The position numbers were made by a program, and so were the translations under genes. Positions 60,301 through 64,000 of a stretch of DNA of 64,000 nucleotides are shown here, in pieces; position 1 is the stretch's first letter, and each line of letters begins with the position of its first letter. The stretch spans positions 434,001-498,000 of the forward strand of contig UBPA01000003.1 of assembly GCA_900467185.1 (NCBI GenBank). The letters are read 5' to 3'. The notes below the pieces were generated by a model. That model was not told the DNA's origin and did no database searches. It saw only the letters and a list, made by a program, of their open reading frames with translations. The DNA comes from Hyphomicrobiales bacterium (GTDB lineage: Bacteria > Pseudomonadota > Alphaproteobacteria > Rhizobiales > Rhizobiaceae).

Positions 60301-63300
60301 GCGACCGTCTGCGAAGAAGCGGCTGTCGGCCATCTGCGGCGCCACCCCCGCTGGCTGCGGCCACTGGAAGGGCGCGAGCACGTCGTAGGCGTCTTCCGTG
60401 ATATCGGCATGAGCGCCGATGTCGAAATCGCGCCGTCCCTCGTTCTCGAAGCCGGAAAGTGCCGCGTGCTCGGCAAAAACGGCGGCCGGGCCGGCAAAAT
60501 CGAAGGCGGCGCCAAAGCCCATGCGCCGGGCGACCGCAGCCATCTGCCACCAATCGGCTTTTGCCGCGCCCGGTGCGGAGAGAAACGCCCGCTGGCGCGA
60601 GAGACGTCGCTCGGAGTTCGTCACCGTGCCGTGCTTTTCGCCCCAGCCGAGCGATGGCAGCAGGACATGGGCATGCGCCGTCGTATCGGTCTCAGCGATG
60701 ACGTCGGAGACGACGACGAAGGGACAGGCTGCCAGCGCCGCCCGCACGAGATCGGCTTCCGGCATGGAGACGACGGGATTGGTCGCCATGATCCAGATCG
60801 CCTTTACACGGCCATCCGCAACGGCGCGAAAGAGATCGACGGCTTTCAGACCCTGTTTGTCGGGGATGACCGGCGACTGCCAGAAGCGCCGGACCGTGTC
60901 GCGATCCTCCGCGCTCTCGATCGCCATATGGGCGGCGAGCATGTTGGCGAGACCGCCGACCTCGCGCCCGCCCATGGCATTCGGTTGACCGGTGAGCGAG
61001 AACGGCCCCATGCCGGGCTTACCGATGCGGCCGGTAGCGAGGTGACAGTTGATGATGGCATTGACCTTGTCGCTGCCGGAAGAGGACTGGTTGACTCCCT
61101 GGCTGTAGCAGGTGACGACGCGCTCGCTGGCCGCGAACAGGGAATAGAAAGCTGCGATTTCAGTAACAGCGAGCCCCGTCGCCTCCGCCACGTCGGGAAT
61201 GCCGAGATGTGCGACGCGGGAGAGGGCCGCATCGAAGCCGTGCGTGTGATCGTCGATGAAGGTCCGATCGAGCACACCTCTCGCGGCGAGATCAGTCAGC
61301 AGTCCGCCGAACAGTGCCGTGTCGCCATCGGGCAGGATCGAGAGGTGCAGGTCGGCGATATCGCTCGTCGCGGTGCGGCGCGGATCGATGACGACGACTT
61401 TCATTTCCGGCCGGGCAGCCTTGGCGGCGGCGAGGCGCTGATAGATGACCGGGTGGCACCAGGCGAGATTGGAGCCTGTGAGCACCACGAGATCGGCAAG
61501 CTCGATATCCGCATAGGTGCCCGGCACCGTATCCGACCCGAAGGCGCGCCGATGACCGGCCACCGACGAGGACATGCAGAGGCGGGAGTTGGTGTCGATG
61601 TTCGCCGATCCGATGAATCCCTTCATCAGCTTGTTGGCGACGTAATAGTCCTCGGTGAGCAGCTGGCCTGAGACATAGAAAGCGACCGAATCCGGCCCGT
61701 GCTGGCGAATGGTGTCGGCGAACGTCGTGGCAACGAGATCGAGCGCCGCATCCCAGGATGCAGGCGCGCCGGCGATCTCGGGCGTCAGCAGGCGCCCGTC
61801 GAGATCGATGGTTTCGGCGAGCGCCGAGCCCTTGGAGCAGAGCCGGCCGAAGTTCGCCGGATGGTCTGGATCGCCGCGCACCGAAACGGCACCCGTCTCC
61901 TCGACGCGAGCGATGACGCCGCAGCCGACACCGCAATAGGGACAGGTGGTCTTGGTTTCTACGGGCATCGATATTTCCCAAAGTTGACGCGAGGGGTAGC
62001 CCCTCATCCGGCTGCCGCCACCTTCTCCCCGCAGGTGGGGAGAAGGGATTTGTGGCACGGGCTCAGACTCAGTCATGAGCCTTCGAGATAGAAGCGAGCG
62101 CTTGCCGCATGTCCCTTCTCCCCGACTGCGGGGAGAAGGTCCCGGCAGGGGGATGAGGGGCTGATACCGGCCCTTATTCCGCCGCGACGAGCAGGCTAAG
62201 GGTATCGACCGCGATCGACAGGAGGCCGTCGCGGTTGCGGATCGGGATGGTGCGAACCTCGCCTTCATCGGCACCGAGCGCCTTGCCGGTTTCCAGCGAG
62301 ATGACCATGTTGTGCAGCGGGCACGTGACGGAGGTGCCGTGGACGATGCCCTGCGACAGGGGACCGGCCTTGTGGGGGCAGCGGTCCTCCATCGCAAAGA
62401 CCTGATCGTCCGCCGTGCGGAACACCGCAATGCGCCCTTGAGGGGTGCGCACGCAGCGGGCCCCGCGCAGGGGAATGTCGTGAATCGTGCCGATATCGAC
62501 CCAGTTCATGCCGAAGCCGCTTTCGAAACCGGCGGCATCACCTTCCCGGATGGTCTTCGTTTCCATGGTTCTCACTCCGCCGCTTCCGCCATGCCGACAA
62601 CGGCCATGGGTTTGAACTCGTGCTTGTCCTTGCCGGAGACGCGCTCCGACCAGGGATCGACCTGTGCGAATGTCTGGGAGAAGACGAAACGGTCGAAATA
62701 GCCCTTGCGCTTTTCCGCATCGCCCATGATCTGACGGCGGATTTCGTCCAGTCCGACGCGCTTTGCCCATTTGTAGATGCGCTCGAGGTAGCGGCCCTGC
62801 TCGCGGTACATCTGCGCCAGCGCCACGATGTGTTCGAGGGCGTCGTCTTCCGTGGCGACGAGGCCCAGCACTTCCGTGCCCTTGATGTCGAGGCCGGCAG
62901 CGCCTGCGAAATGGATCTCGTAGCCGCTGTCGACGCAGATGACGCCGATGTCCTTGCAGGTCGCCTCCGCACAATTGCGCGGACAGCCGGAAACGGCCAG
63001 CTTCAGCTTTGCCGGCGTCCAGGACCCCCACATGAACTTCTCAAGCCGGATTCCGAGCCCGGTCGAATCCTGCGTGCCGAAGCGGCACCAGTCCGTGCCG
63101 ACGCAGGTCTTCACCGTTCGCAGGCCCTTCGCATAGGCCTGGCCGGAGACGAAGCCGGCCTTGCCGAGATCCGCCCAGACGGCCGGCAGATCTTCCTTGT
63201 GGATGCCCAGAAGGTCGATGCGCTGGCCGCCGGTCACCTTGACCATGGGGATCTCGAACTTGTCGACCACGTCGGCGATCGCGCGCAGTTCGCCGGCATT

Positions 63301-64000
63301 GGTCACCCCGCCCCACATCCGGGGAACGACGGAGTAAGTGCCGTCCTTCTGAATGTTGGCATGGACGCGCTCGTTGATGAAGCGCGACTGGTAGTCGTCG
63401 GCATACTCGTCCGGCCAGTCGCAGACGAGATAATAGTTGAGCGCCGGGCGGCACTTGGCGCAACCGCAGGAGGTCTTCCACTCCAGTTCCTGCATGACGG
63501 CGGGGATCGTCTTCAGCCCCTTGGCGACGATGAGGCGGCGCACGTCGTCATGGCCGAGCTCGGTGCAGGTGCACATGGGCTGGACGGCAGACGGATTGTA
63601 GCTGTCGCCCAATGTCAGCACCATCAGCTGCTCGACGAGGCCGGTGCAGGAGCCGCAGGAGGCGGAGGCCTTGGTGTGGGCGCGCACGTCGTCGAGCGAT
63701 GTCAGACCCTTGGCCGTGATCGTGCCGACGATCTTGCTCTTGCAGACGCCGTTGCAGCCGCAGATTTCCGCATCATCCGGCAAGGCTGCAACGGCCGCCG
63801 TAGGGTCCAGCGGGCTGCCCCCCTGATAGGCCTGGCCGAAAATAAGGGTATCGCGCATCTCGGAGATGTCGGTTCCCCGTTTGATCATATCGAAGAACCA
63901 GGCGCCGTCGGCCGTCTCCCCGTAGAGCACGGCACCGACGATGCGGTTGTCCTTCAGCACGAGGCGCTTGTAGACGCCGGCGGTGGCGTCGCGCAGCACG

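Overview
The window is a GC-rich alphaproteobacterial chromosome segment, almost certainly from the family Rhizobiaceae (Rhizobium / Agrobacterium / Sinorhizobium relatives). The evidence is a single contiguous flagellar-motility-chemotaxis regulon in rhizobial order, carrying the rhizobial signature genes visN, visR, rem, motC, motE, cheS, cheT, a soluble globin-type receptor (icpA) and three tandem flagellins, plus a RIME-type rhizobial intergenic repeat. The genus cannot be fixed by eye.

Positions 1-40300 hold the motility regulon. Mostly on the minus strand, reading from high to low coordinates: the chemotaxis operon icpA-cheS-cheY1-cheA-cheW-cheR-cheB-cheY2-cheD-cheT; fliF; the master regulators visN-visR; then DUF1217 gene-flgF-fliI-(185-aa membrane protein); flgB-flgC-fliE-flgG-flgA-flgI-motE-flgH-fliL-fliP; flaA, flaB and a third flagellin; a FliH-like gene-motB-motC-fliK-transglycosylase-rem; and the start of flgE, cut by the left edge. 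On the plus strand is motA-fliM-fliN-fliG-flhB-(146-aa protein). Two recurrent upstream motifs separate the genes into classes. CACGCAAG-N8-CCTAG (and close variants) lies before flgE, flgB, motA, fliF and the FliH-like/motB operon. GGCATGA-N-GCCG lies before flaA, flaB, the third flagellin and the che operon. This fits the known cascade VisNR > Rem > class II structural genes > class III flagellins and chemotaxis.

Positions 40300-46400 hold small stress and envelope genes: a 37-aa membrane peptide, a GlsB-type membrane protein, a YbaK-type deacylase, a DUF930 protein, a 28-aa membrane peptide, an ECF sigma factor with its anti-sigma, a Bax-inhibitor-1 family protein, a DUF2076 protein and tRNA-Thr(GGT).

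Positions 46400-53250 hold housekeeping genes: murA, a DUF2948 gene, hisD, a UPF0262 gene, a low-molecular-weight phosphatase, infA, maf, yacG and tRNA-Phe(GAA).

Positions 53251-64000: about 0.8 kb with no convincing gene, then a nucleobase/peptide salvage-like group (nucleoside deaminase, cytosine-deaminase-like amidohydrolase, gamma-glutamyltransferase), then the assimilatory nitrate operon nirB-nirD-nasA-cysG on the minus strand, running off the right edge at nirB.

I see no CRISPR array, prophage, transposase, toxin-antitoxin pair or obviously new multi-gene defence system. The least-described content is inside the motility regulon (a FliH candidate, a PilP/GspC-like membrane protein, the flagellin leader hairpins) and in the short genes and promoter around the ECF sigma factor.
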